Source: Paralichthys olivaceus
Taxonomy: Eukaryota > Chordata > Actinopteri > Pleuronectiformes > Paralichthyidae
Reading direction: 5' to 3'
Length of the DNA: 64,000 nt
Assembly: GCF_024713975.1 (NCBI RefSeq)
Contig: NC_091116.1
Coordinates: 13,560,682-13,624,681 of the forward strand
The number at the start of each line of letters is the position of its first letter. The stretch's first letter is position 1. The notes beneath the pieces were generated by a model. That model ran no database searches. It was not told where the DNA came from and saw only the letters and a program-made list of their open reading frames with translations. Shown one piece after another: positions 32,873 through 45,755 of this stretch. The position numbers were made by a program, and so were the translations under genes.

Positions 32873-33930
32873 GAGCAGAGGTGTGTGTAAATCTTCCCAA
32901 ACTGATGGTAATTAAATACAATGTCATACTTTTTTTTTCTCCATGTAAAAGTTATGGCTCAGCACTTCCCTCCATATATTCTGCTTGCAGGGCTTTTCTG
33001 TCCCGTCACAGGCCGGGGAATTAATGGCATCTATATTATCAAAGCTGTAAAAACCTTCACCAGTTAAGCTTAGTCAAGCAATGTTTGGCTTTTTCTGATT
33101 AATGTCCGAGACTGTGGCAGCATTCAAAGACGACTTTCAGCAGTTTCTGATGGTGATAAATGAATTCCTGGGGGAGATTAGCAGATCTGAGATCAGCGGC
33201 AGGTGAAAGCAGGTGAGAGCTCAGGGCCGGAGGATGAAGATTAGAGCTGAGGAGGAGCTGGAGGTCGTTCCCACTCTGGAGGCTCCTTCAAAGAAACGCC
33301 TCCTTCATCGGGCCAATATTTCCTAAAATGATGGAACCAATCCTACACTACCCATAATGCAACCTTAGTTACCTCGACCTTCAAAGTGTTGGAGACGTCC
33401 CTGAACCTCAGCTCCATGTCCGGGGCCTCGGCCTCCTGGAGGAGCAACTGGTGAGTCGTCATGGCTGTGTCCCTCTCAGCTCCTCTGCTGGATTCTTTAA
33501 TAGTAATAATATAATCAATTCTAAGGAGATATTCTGTTTAACAGTTCATTTCTCAATACATTTTTTTTTTGTAATTATTTATGCAGCACTTCTCAAACTG
33601 CTGTTACATGGTGGACAGAAACAGGGTTAAACCATTTCAGGGATTAAGATCAGGGATTAGAATATATCATCAACATAATAACTATACAATAATGAAACAG
33701 ACGATGCATGTTGGTTGTAAAAAGTTGTTCTGGGACTTTTTAAAAGTGATTCCTCATGTAACGACACTTGAAAATACTAAATAGAAAACCTGACATATTG
33801 TACAGTGATGTCAAAGCATAGCTCCACTCACCAGTTGTTTAAGAGATTATGATGGAACTCTAAAGTTTGAACAAAAAGAAAATCACTTTTCTAAATCTAG
33901 GTTTTTTTCAGCTGCACTTGCCTAAAACGA

Positions 33931-33942
33931 CCAGCAGGTGGC
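33931..33942 (+). promoter_or_regulatory. CTCF core motif match
   Basis: CCAGCAGGTGGC, followed by AG, is a full match to the extended CTCF core. A one-mismatch neighbour in the same orientation lies at 34,941-34,952 (TCAGCAGGGGGC). Confidence 0.45.
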
Positions 33943-34669
33943 AGTAAATGCCCATAAAGTCCATTAGACTGGCTGAAAAGGAAGAAGCTGCTGATTTCAC
34001 ATTTAATTCAGATTAATAATCAAAAGATATTTGATGAGGTCATCAGTTATTCACCTTATTTCATCTCTAATAGTGTGTTTTATTTTCTGGCATCATGAAA
34101 TAGTTGCCCAGGACTAAATTCTAGATATCAAGAGAAATGAAATGTGTTGTCATCAGTTACATTTACACAGAAACATGGAGTTGGTTCTTCCGCAGCAGAA
34201 CTCGTTCTGTTGGTTGTGTATGAAACGATAGAATCTGGTTTCTCAGTGTTTTCCAACATGATTTAAGTTCCCGTAAAATAAATCGTGAACCTTGGCGAGC
34301 GGCCTGAGCTCCGTATTTTCTGCTCAATCAACAAGCATTGATCCTTCCCGCTCAGCTGATCAATATCCATTGTCAGATATGGTTTGCAATAGGGCTGTGT
34401 TAACAAAGAGTGGGGGTGGAGTGTGTTAGTGTGTGTGTGTGTGTGTGCAGGAACCCCAACCCTTCACCCCGCCGTGTTGCTATGTGCGGCCCTGCCTCGT
34501 GTGCTCCAATCAATCAGCTCTGATCAAACCTGTCAGCTGCTCTCGAGTCGCACACAAGTGTCCGGCTGCTGGAGCGTGTGCTGGTGAACACGCTGCCGAG
34601 GACGATGTTGTCGTACACGTGTTCGCTCACACATAACCAATTCATCTCCAGGTCTTATTACAGTGTCCT

Positions 34670-34696
34670 CACACACACACACACACACACACACAC
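34670..34696. repeat. (CA)n microsatellite
   Basis: Perfect CA run. Confidence 0.95.
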
Positions 34697-37600
34697 TTCA
34701 CATCAACAAGCTATTAACAACACAAAGTCAATGGACTCAGACGAGCGGCCTCGTGTCGGCCTATTGCTTTTATGCAGATGCATAAAAATGAGAGTTTACA
34801 AATATGATCAAATCTGAATGATGACTCTGAAAACATGAGTCTGCAAATAAGATAAAATGTAAAATGTGAGTCTAAAATAAATTTGAGTAAACGTACAGAA
34901 TAAACCTCTTCTTACTGCACCCATCTACCACACTGAGTCGTCAGCAGGGGGCGCTGGAGTGCAAGTGAGTTGAGGCAGGTGCGAAGAAGAAGAAGAGGAA
35001 GAAGAAACAATGAAGACACGTGTTGATGTCGTGTTTCTCTTCAGGTCAGTGAACAATGACAAGAATCAAACCAACACACAACCAGCAAACTGTGTTAGCT
35101 TCAGTCAGGCTAAGCTAGCTGCTTAGCAAAGATGGCGGGTGTCCGCCGGCCTTCTGTTTCAAGTGAAGCTGAACGAGTGTTTCAGTCACATGAGTTTCAA
35201 ACACAAATGAATCTCTGTCCATTGAAGCTGATGGAAGACACATTTGATTTAACGTTGACTTCAGAGATAATCTGTGTTCTGTAAATCTGCAGGTCAAGAA
35301 AAGTTCAAATCAAAACCTGAGAGAAGAAGATTCTCCTCATTTAACCTCAGAGGAAATAACAACGAAATAAAAACAGGATCAAACAAAACCACGAGGAACA
35401 AGACAGCCGAGATATTAGAATAAAGATTTGAAAGACTTTGACATTATTCAGTTCTGACGAGCTAAAGAGGAAGTGATGCTGTAAAACTTCCGACACATGT
35501 TCACATGAAAATAATCAGAATATGAAAGTGATCAGATGTGATTGTCTGTGATTCAGATGATCAGCTCACAAACCGGTGAGTTGACGTCACGGTGAGTTGA
35601 CGCCGATGCTTCTGGATTTTCATTTGCAGAAATTAAAAACGTGTTGCACCACAGTGAACTTTTCTTTCTAACCTGTGAAACACTGTTTTTTCTTTCAGAC
35701 ATCGTGAAAGAAAAAAGAAAAAACCTGTGTCTGGGGAGCTCTTCCACCGACTGTGACGAGCAGAGCTGCTAATGCTGCGCGGGGAGTTCTCGTGAACAGT
35801 CATCACACAGGTAATCTGCAGTGGAATATCAGACACATTGACTTCTAAAGGGTTGGTTCTGGAGTAAACCAGTTTGAAAATGGGGTTGAGGCAGAATTTG
35901 TATGTGTGAATCAGGAAGAAGCTGAATATGAGAAGATGTCATTTTATGCACTGGGTGTGAAGAATACTCGATATAAGCCAAAAATAGGTGTGTGTGTGTC
36001 GTAGTAGATACCTGAGCTCTAAGACGAGCAGCGGAGGAGGATAAATATGGGTGTTGAGTGTAAAATCCCACTTCCCTGTGGAAACATCAGCAGGTGAAAG
36101 CAAATTGCAGCTGCTGGGTGAAATCCATGAATTTAGAAAAACCGTTTTGTTGCCATGCAATTTTCTGGGGGGAGAGATTTTGTGATGGCTGTTGAGGAGG
36201 TTTCACGGCCCCCGGGTGCTTAAACACACTCTTTGCATGAGGTAGCATGGAAGAAAGGGAACGGCCTCTGAAACTAGAGGAGCAACAACCGCTCGAATTC
36301 AGCAAGGTAACTACAAATATCCTCTGCAACCCAGTCCCGAGGTTACAGACTGAAGATCCCTGAAAACAAAGAAGCATGAGTCGTGTCGTTTTATTGTGGA
36401 GCCGTGCTCTGTGCCCAGCGGTGCTCGCAATCTCCGGCAGGATATGAAGATCTTAAATCTCCAACCATTAAAACTTCACTCGAGACGCTGTGTTTTTCTC
36501 CACAGCCAGTTGTAAAAGGACGAAATATCGAGGCGGTGCGGAGTGACTCCGAGGCTGCGCTCCGCTCGCACTCGAGAGGCCTAATCCCGCTCTCCGCTGA
36601 GGAGAGCGAGGTATTGGCTTTGATGAAAGAAATGGATTAAGCAGATTACATTAAAGGCCAGTTTAATTGAACCGATCTATCCTGATTCTGCGGCTGCGAG
36701 ATAAATGATGAGGAGGCCTGATAGAATACACTGTATAGGTCGTGGGGGGGGGGGGGAGGGGTTCTCATTTACATGCTTGCTTTATTCATGTAGAAAAAGC
36801 CTCTGTTGTATTTAAGGAAGTACAGGAAGTATTCCGACAAAATATCTCTGCATGTCCGTACTTTTTTTATTTCTGCACTATCCAAATTAATTTCCGCCGA
36901 GATAAATCAAACTCCAAACAATTTATGCTACATGTGATAAACACATTTTATCGACTCGTTCACAACAACAGGAACATGTGGGGGACGTTCAGGCGAGGGG
37001 CGGAGCCTGTAGAGCAGCAGGAGGCGGGACACGGCGTCTAAACTCTGCCGTGTAAAGATCAGTGTTGTTGTTTACAGCTCGTCCACACCGGCGTCGGCCC
37101 TCATCACCAAAACATCTGGAACCTCCTCGTCTTTCCACGTGGACGTCTTCGTCTTCTACGTGTACGGCTCCTCCTCTTCATCCTGAGAGATCACATGTTA
37201 GGAACGTCATCAACACGTCCGCTCGCTCACTGTGATGGTTCCTGCTACTGACTCGGACGTTTGCGTTCTCACATCCCGCCCCTCTGGAGAATCTGTGGAC
37301 TTCTGGACTTGGTGGTTGAAATCCCTTAAGGAGTGAAAAAGGAAGAAATATCCACGAGCTTTAACAAGTTGTTTTTCATGCTTCAAGTGGATTTTGAAAG
37401 ATCTTAGCTCAGCAGAAGAGGTTCATAGGTGAAGCATGAACACGCCAGCAGGACCCTGAAAGTGCTGCTAACGCTGTTATTAGTATTTCACTGGAGATTT
37501 TTAATGTTGGTCCAAAGTCTTTTTCTAATCACATAAAAATAAAATTCAAGGAGAAACTGAAAACATGATAATTTATGGCAGAGAAGATAAAATATCCCGA

Positions 37601-37708
37601 CTGTAAATAAAACGCCATAACTCCTGAGAGTGACACTTGAAACAAATCAGGTTTTGAAAGCGAATCTAAGAGTGGTCAGCACATCACGTCGCTTGAATAA
37701 TTAACTCT

Positions 37709-37728
37709 GTGTGTGTGTGTGTGTGTGT
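37709..37728. repeat. (GT)n microsatellite
   Basis: Perfect GT run. Confidence 0.9.
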
Positions 37729-38317
37729 ACCTGTCCTCCCAGGCAGCCTCGTTATTGACGGTGTCCAGTTGAAGCGAGCGTGACAGGGTGACCTTTCCCT
37801 CCACCCTTGTTATCAGAGCGAACTCGTTAAGCAGGACTGTTTAATTAGCGGCGGGATGGCAATCAGGGCGGAGTCAGAGACCTCTGTAGTCATAGACACG
37901 GATCAATGGTCTTCAGGGAGACTTTGCACTCAGCAACAGGGGACAGCAACACACGGCGCGTGCATGTGATGTATAATTACACATGCAGGCAGTTATACTC
38001 TTGGGAAAAATCGTCTCTACTCTGCTGATTTTCACGTGGGCATCAGGAGCGTGTGTCTTTAAAGTCCTGCATCGATAAAGATGCACAAACTTATCCAAGA
38101 CGTGTTCAGCTCTCAGCTTAAGGTTCCACCGATGCCAGAAGTACATCTCCTCCCTTCACCCTGACATATGGTTCTTGAACTGATTTCAAAACCATGGGAA
38201 TTAATTAGCTCCTTCCTCTGCAGGATGTTAGTGGGATGAGGGACGTCGTTCAGCCTCCAGAGCATCAGGGGGTTTGTGGGATGATAAGGTCTGGCTCGGA
38301 GTCTGGCTCGGAGGCAG

Positions 38318-39010
38318 TGTCACAGTTCAAGCCAAATATGTTGGATGGGGTTGAGTTCAGGGCTCGGAGCAAACCAGTTCTTTACTCCTGACTGGGAGAA
38401 CTGTTTCTTTCTGGCTTTGTGCACAGGAACCCCAAAGGTTCATTAATGCTCAGCGGAGAGGACGGAGCCGTCTGTCTGTGCTGCGTTAGGTTTGTCTGTA
38501 ATCAGTTTGTTGTTGTCAGAAGCTTTAGCGTCTGTGCTGCCCTCTAGTGGATTTATGAGACACGTGGAAGTATGTGGGCAACGATGGTTACGTCGTGTCT
38601 TCTTTTAATCATCAGAGATGTTTCGATACAACTTTCCCATGATACCGATACCGAGACTTTGCATATCAGCCAGTTTCGAGCACTGATCCTGAACCAGTCC
38701 ACTTAAAGACAACATGTTTCAACAGCTGCATGCTGAAGTTTTTTAATTGGAAACAGTTGAAACTGAAATCTTACATTTTTATCTGTGGGACATTCCAGTG
38801 TAAAAATATTTCTTACCTGCTGACATGTCGGTTCGCTGTGGCTGAAGCTACTCTTCTTTTCCGGGAAATAGAAATTGTTTTATCTGGATGAAACAAAAGA
38901 TCTGACATGGGATATTTACAAATGTATCTGTGTATCGGAGGCATTTCTGATGCTGGAACCAGAAGCACTTAAATAGTATGAGCCGTCCCGATACTTTTGG
39001 CCTCAAAGTG
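38318..39010. mobile_element. Degraded DNA-transposon-like repeat
   Basis: The stretch at 38,318-38,420 ('tcaagccaaatatgttggat', 'ggggttgagttcagggctc') and the end near 38,986-39,010 ('cccgatacttttgg') resemble parts of an abundant non-autonomous fish DNA transposon. The interior has diverged or been replaced. Borders and family are uncertain; the assignment is from memory. Confidence 0.4.
38539..38550 (-). promoter_or_regulatory. CTCF core motif match
   Basis: The reverse complement reads CCACTAGAGGGC, followed by AG; full core match. Confidence 0.35.
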
Positions 39011-39192
39011 CAGGTTTAATTGCACGTTGTACGAGCCACTGTTGACCCTGTGAGATCAAATCACATCCTCCTTCCCTCATAAAGTGGGAAACACCACCGC
39101 CAGACTAATATCCCACTTTTATTAAAACCCGAGTGCAGTGGCAAACTGATAAAAACCGACCAAACCTGGCTGACACGCTTCAGCAGACACGT

Positions 39193-39223
<31 letters not shown>

Positions 39224-39226
39224 CAC
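39193..39226. repeat. (CA)n microsatellite
   Basis: CA run with one AA interruption. Confidence 0.9.
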
Positions 39227-41212
39227 TCACTGAAAAGTGTGTGCAAACATGTGCATGTTTAAACTCGCACACAGACGGAGAGTGAGAGATGCGAGGCAGC
39301 AGCCGACGCACCCGCACCTGGTGAGATGTATGTGAAAGTGAGAAGCATAAAAAAAAAAAGAGCTGAATGTTCAGGTCTGTTGATCTATTTTTACTGCAGA
39401 GCAGGGGGCAGAGAGAGAGAGAGAGAGAGAGAGAGCGGCAGAGAGAGCTTCCTGCATAATGCATGGCCCTGTAGAGCAGCGGTGGCTTCCACACCGCCGC
39501 TCTCTCACCGGGCTTCCAGGTGTTCTGTCAAACCGGAGAGCCAGGTGCTCTCACACGCCGCTCTGCTGGATCTCTCCCCGACCACCGGCCCACACGCGGA
39601 TGCTCGTCCCCGTCTCCGGATGCGGCGTCGGACCTGCAGCTCTGTCAGATCTGATCTGGAGGGAGGAAATGAGTGCAGACAGAGCTGGAGTGAGATTGCA
39701 CCTTGAAAACAGAGCTCTTGTGCATCTAAAGCAAACGCACACTATTGTTTCACGGGTGTGCAGCTTTTTTTTTTTTTGAGGATTTGTGCCGGAGCAACAT
39801 AAATATATTGTAAAAGCCACAATGTGCTTTTCAGCTCTCCTCTCACAGTCGACACTTCATTTTTCTTGATAACGTATAAGTCTTATTTTTAAAAAACAGA
39901 TTGTTTACAAAAAGAAAATGATTATCGAGTCATTTTAAATCCTGCACTCTGCTAAATACAAAGGTAGGTTTGGCGACAGGCCGTGTGAGCATCCATAAAG
40001 GGGGTTGGGTTGCTGCCGGGCGCCACAAGGAGGGAGACTAATGAAAGCTTGATGAGGATGCTTCTCTGAATCCACCAGCATGATTAGGTTTTAATTACCA
40101 AGGGCCACCTCGACATATTCCCTATAATTGGAAATACCTAAGCACTTGGCTGCTCGTGGCAAGAAACCAAAGAATCCATGTCTCACGACTGATTGTGGGA
40201 CGCAGCGTGGATTCTGAGAGAGGAGATTTCAGATTGAAGCGAGTGTCTTCGATGCAATCTTCGCCAGGACTTGTTGTTAGTGTCAGAGTGCACTGACGGT
40301 CTGAGCGTTGAATAAGATGTTGTGAGGGAGGCTTTAAACTCGGAGCTGCTTCACAGTATGTTGGCGTCTCCGCGTTGCCAGATGTGACAATAACATCCCG
40401 ACACGGCTGCCAAACGCCTACAAGACACCCACAGGCGTTGGCAGCTTCCTTGGTGAAATCTTGTGTTGCACAACCACATGAGGGGAAAAAAGAGGCTTTA
40501 TTTTCTGCTGGTTAAGTGAATCACTGCTTTGCCTGAAGAATCAGCCTTTTCTTTCTTCAAATCAGCGCAGTCACACTGTTTATAAAAGAGCGAGCTGTGG
40601 CTAAATCGCCGTATATAACAAAGAGCACATTTGTGAACGGGGCTCAGGTGAATCGCGGAGCAGCGGCAGCAGACGATTCAAGGGCAAGCTGATAAACCGA
40701 CGAACGATGAGACAGTTATTTTAAAAGCTCGGAGGAAAAAACTTTCCTGTGATTTTTTACATTTTTCTTACTATTACATTTATTTTTATTTGCTTTTAAA
40801 AGTGTAATTACATTTTTAATAATCAGGTTGAGGAGGTTGTTCACTCGTGCATTAAATAAACAGTACGTACATTTACTCAGGTCAATTACTTTGAATAAAA
40901 GATAAAATCCAGATATATTAGAACATCACGACGAGATCATATCCTGGGATGTTGTAATCCCATTGTCCGACAGGATTTACATCGATGTTATCGCCTGATG
41001 CTGATAAGAAGGAACAACAGAGGCAGACGTGGTTACTGACAACATGAAATCAAGCGCCAGCAGCCGTGTCGATCAACGCAGCGTTCCTGTGAATCAGATT
41101 ATTCTGCTCGGGATCCCCCGGTGTAATTAACAACTCCGCCTCTTTCCACAGACTGTCTGTGCATTGTTTCTGTGAATGTGAGGAACTTTCACCTCAGCCA
41201 CTGTTCTCACTC

Positions 41213-41275
41213 CTCGTCGTTTGTTTGTCAGCAGGACTCTGCAGAAAGGCCTGAACGGATTTCCATGCTCGCGGT
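41213..41275. repeat. Dispersed repeat fragment (same family as 45,456 and 56,205)
   Basis: It contains 'gtttgtttgtcagcagga' and 'ctgaacggatttccatg', matching the start of the repeat at 45,456. A separate piece at about 41,870-41,905 ('actgttgggccctggtggag') matches that repeat's end, so 41,213-41,905 may be one broken copy with an insertion. Confidence 0.5.
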
Positions 41276-44200
41276 CAGACGAGGGTTGACGCCGACCTGA
41301 CGTTACTCTGCTCGTCTGTGGTGCCTCCTCCGCCGCCTCACCTGGGTGGAAGGTTAACAGGTGAGTCGTAGATTTGTCGACTGTTGCATGGTACAAAAAG
41401 GACAAACAGCCTCGTCTTTGTTCGTCACTTTGCCGTCCACAAGGGCTCAGGACCTTCAAATAAGAAATGTAATCGAGGTTTGATATTTTACAGTTTAACC
41501 CAAACTTTATTGTAAATAACTATTAATAAAAAGAAAACCCAACAACCAAGAAAGTCAAATTAATTTGCAAACATGAATTCAGTTACCAATATATCTGCGA
41601 AAGGCCCAAATGGGACGATGTGAGCCAACCGATCTATCGGTCGGGCTCTGCTCTGTCTCTGCAGTATCTGTGATTACTGATCTATGAGGGTTGTGCAATT
41701 TGCTGCAGACCTTCTGACATTTCAGTTCAGTCTGGACCTGAATATCCGGTGTGAAAGGTTCCTCGGAGGTGGTGTGGGTCCGGATCAAACTGAACCAGGT
41801 TCGTTAGCAGTGAAATCAAATGGAAACAATGGAACAAACACAGAAAGCTGAGAATTGTGTTTTCATCAGGAGACTGTTGGGCCCTGGTGGAGATTTGAGC
41901 TGGACTGAGTTTATGTTGGATCTAAGACGTCAGTCACGTTGGATTGAACGGATTATCATTTTCCTCCAGCGCCATGAGTTTGACATTTGTGTTTTCTGAG
42001 TGAGATGAAACACCAACGATCAGACGTCGTCGTCAGGAAGAATCGTCCTAACATCTCACGACCCCTCAGCTTTTCATCCACAGCGTTCATCAGGTCAAAA
42101 TCTTATTTGTCCTTCTGGATGGAAACTTTATCCTGCAGCGTGTGTGAACGTGTGCGTTAACCTTTTTGTGAATACACAGCGAGCGTGGCACTTTCCCCGC
42201 TGAAACGCATTAAGACCGTTTAGCTCTTCTGCTGTGAACTCACACACAACCCCGTATCCATCTGATGGAGTGGAAACGACGAAGACGGAGGAGCGCTCCT
42301 GGGACGTGCGACCTTTATTGAAAAATGACTCCATCATTTTTAATTTTAGAACGTGTCCCTGAGATTGACGCAGTAGGTGTAGTTAGGTAGATAATATGCG
42401 GCTGTCTGTAATTACAGATAAAAGAACATTAAGTTCGACAGATACATGTAAGCTTCTTGATGAGGGTGCCCATTTCAATTAGGGAGCATTAAATGAAACA
42501 AAAAACCTTATGGGAGTTTCTCACTGCCAGACCCGAGGAGAATTAATCCACTGCATAGGGCCATTTACCAGAGAGTAATTACTCCCTAATTATCCATTAG
42601 TTATTCGATTACCCTTTTATCAGCTAGTCATGGTCAGAAGGCAGGAATAGAGGATAAGTCATCACCTTGGTTGGTAACAGATGTAATTAACGTGCCGTAG
42701 CTGCCTCGGAGGGAGACGGCGAGGGAACGCATTCGGGCAAAGAGAAGGTATTTCTGGCACATTTCCTGCGTTTGATCGAACGGAACAATAAATCACAGGC
42801 GTTTGGTGCAAATGGCACCAAAAGGAGGGTCTAAATGAATGTTCCTGCCCACTTACCCAGCTGGTTGGAGGATTTAACTCATCGGAAAAACCGGCCAGCA
42901 GAGCGGAGAGCGCACTGGTCAGTGAGAATAAAAGCAAAAGGCTTTGTGAATGTACTCCGGGCGCTCATTGTCCGCAAACTGAATGGCTCCTTGATTGAGG
43001 ATTGATAAGAAATCAGAAAACATTCTGTGAGGAGATGGATGATTAGGTGCATATTGTTGCCGGACGAGAGCGGCATTAACAGACGAGCCAAGAACCATGA
43101 ATACTCCATGCCAAACTGCTTCTACCATTTATTACACATAATTACATTCTTAAATAAAAACGATTCACCGAACAGTTCCTTGCATAGAGATATTACAATA
43201 CCAATTTAAAAAAGAATTATGAAACAAACCAGTAACAAAAATAAATCTTTCTCATTTTTCCATAATAAAGAACATTATCGTACCCATACATCATAATATA
43301 CAAATGATAAATTTGAAACACTTTGTACAGCGAAAGAAAAGGAGAGAGAGACGATGGAGGAGAGAGGTGGAGGAGGATGAGAGGTGGCGGAGGTGGTGGA
43401 CAGAGGGATCATGTGAGAGAAAATGGAAGGACAGAGGGGGAGAGGGAAGAGAGGAAAGCGATGAGGGAATGCTGGTAGAAATAGGGGGAGTGTTTGATTT
43501 GAAATTCAGACCTGGTGGAAACAGAGGTGGTGTCACACATAGTAATGCTCCTCCCTCCCCAAACGCACACAAACACACGCTCCTCTGCCGAGAGCTGCAG
43601 TCCGCACCTCCACTCACACGAGGAGAACAGCAAATGGGTGTGTGTCTGTGAGCGTGTTCAGGGTGTAGTTGTGCATATGCGTGTTGTTGGCGTGTGTAGT
43701 TTGCATGGATGTACATTTGTGCTAAAAACAGCTACTATACAGACTTTGTGATCAGTGGCTCTTCACCGGGGGGGCGTCGTGTGAGACGTGTCGTGTACAA
43801 GCGGACAGAAAACGGACAAGATATGCAAAGTGATTTTTCCCAAAATATTCAGAGTGCAAATACAAACAGACGAAGAACACACAGGCACAGCAGAATTGAC
43901 AATCATTCATTAAGATGACACAAAACCGAACTGCATCCTCGGAGACGACATGAAACCAAACCTTTCCCTGGAAACACATTCACATTTGAAATCCACATTG
44001 TTTTTTTTGTGTTTTTTTTTTTTGGAGCTCACAATTTTGTAAGAAGAGTCAGACCAAATTCTAAACACATCCAGTCCAAAAAAATCCTCGGCTGCCTACA
44101 TTCGGAACGGAAAAGAAAAAAATACACTCCAGAGCTGCACATTTTCCCGCACACACACACAACAGTTCAGTTTCCCACTGAAATACTGAAACCCACAAGT

Positions 44201-45339
44201 AGAGCTGCCATTGATGATACCGTTTTAAACCATGGCTTAAACTTCTCCTCTTTATTTGTATCTCTCAGGATAACTGGATCATTTAAGCAAAAAGTTCCTC
44301 TAGTGTCTGATTCTTTTTCTTTAACGTAGCATTGAAAGTGTGGATGGATGAAACTGAAGGATCCGTTAAAACCTGCATCAGTGTTTTTCTTTTGCAGTCA
44401 CTCCCTCCGCTGTTTGCACATAGAGGCCTGCCGCCTACAGCTTACATCAGCCAATGCAATTATGGAAGCGCTCGCTGCAAAGAAGAATACAAAATCACCT
44501 ATGTGGGATTATCTTGGCTTTAAATTGCAACCGGCGAAAAAAGGAGGACCCAATTTGTTTGTCTTTGCAAACTTGTAGAAGATTCTAACACGATGAATCT
44601 GCCTCTGACTCTAATTTACAATCTGTAAATAAAGAAACACGGCGACTTCTAAAACGGCACAGATCTCTCGCCAGGTGTTTTGACGAGCATCTCTGTCTCT
44701 GTGGTGAAGACACAGTTGCAGGTATTTGTTAGTCACACAGCCGGTGTTCGTCTGTCTGGTTCTGCCCCTGCACGCAAAATTAAAAGAGAGAATATCTCCA
44801 GCCGTAGACGTTCAATGAAAAAGGGATCCTGGCTTGTTTGTACATTAAGAAAGAAAGCGTTGGGTGTTTACTCGAGGCCGCAGTTGATTCAGTATCCTCC
44901 TCCAGAGCTGCAGACAGATCATGACGAGATATGATTGAGCTGGTCTGCATTCATACCCGAAATTGAAAAGCGCCTGTGGTACACGGAGTAAAATCAATTT
45001 TGTGTGTCCCTGGCCAGGAAGCAGATTGCTGTGTGCGGCCACGTTGCCTCAAAGTATTAAAAGTCCTGTAGAAAATAAAATAAAAAGAATAAACACGTCG
45101 ATGAAGCTGTTTCCAATCGAGCTCATCGGTGTCTTGATCATCCACCGTCATCCAAGCTGCCATTTTGATTTGTGTGCGTTTGATCTCAGCTGATTTTCAC
45201 CCAGAATTCATTTGTGGACTAAAAACATTTAAAGCGTAATGTGGCAAAAGCTTTTCTCTTCAGGAGAAGAGTCGGGACACAAAGGACAAATGTTGATTCC
45301 AGTTTTCTGGGAGAGCATACGTGTCTCCTGCAGTTTCCT

Positions 45340-45351
45340 GCCCCCTGCTGG
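45340..45351 (-). promoter_or_regulatory. CTCF core motif match
   Basis: The reverse complement reads CCAGCAGGGGGC, followed by AG; full core match. Confidence 0.4.
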
Positions 45352-45455
45352 AAATGTGAACTCATCGCTTCCAGCTGGTGCAGTACAACTCGTAACATGT
45401 TTAAAGCTACCACCCGCGGCTAGCAAGTAATTCTAAGTCCATCTATTCGTAATCT

Positions 45456-45755
45456 CCACCAAGAAGGTCATGTTTGTTTGTTTATCAGCAGGAACACATA
45501 AAAACTGCTTAACGGATTTCCACGATGTGGATGCAGGAATTTCTTTTATCATGTTCTTCAACATTGCAAGATAGAATGTTTCCCAGGAGATGATTCATGG
45601 ATCCTGGTGGAAACAATCAGACAGATGTTAGGGAACTGATATCTATGAGTGTTATTTGGTGTAGATCCACATATAAACGTGGATCTTGCAGATTGTGGAC
45701 CGTTGGGCCTCGGTGGAGATATGTGCTCTGCTGAGTGTCATTCTAGTTCGCAATG
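45456..45755. repeat. Dispersed teleost repeat, longest copy
   Basis: Starts 'caagaaggtcatgtttg', continues 'cttaacggatttccacgat', 'gagatgattcatggatcc' and 'actgatatctatgagtg', and ends 'ctgagtgtcattctagttcg'. I recognise this order from a repeat common in fish non-coding DNA; its class is not clear to me. Shorter relatives lie at about 41,213-41,905 and 56,205-56,370. Confidence 0.65.

Larger units (their letters stand above)
32800..43100. other. Intergenic region between ramp1 and klf7
   Basis: No supported gene. It holds CA/GT microsatellites (32,847, 34,670, 37,709 and 39,193), (GA)n at about 39,410-39,435, dispersed-repeat fragments at about 38,318-39,010 and about 41,210-41,905, CTCF-like motifs, and regulatory-looking blocks at 40,060-40,170 and 42,390-42,660. 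A short ATG-to-donor stretch at 33,416-33,450 is reported as a finding. Confidence 0.55.
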
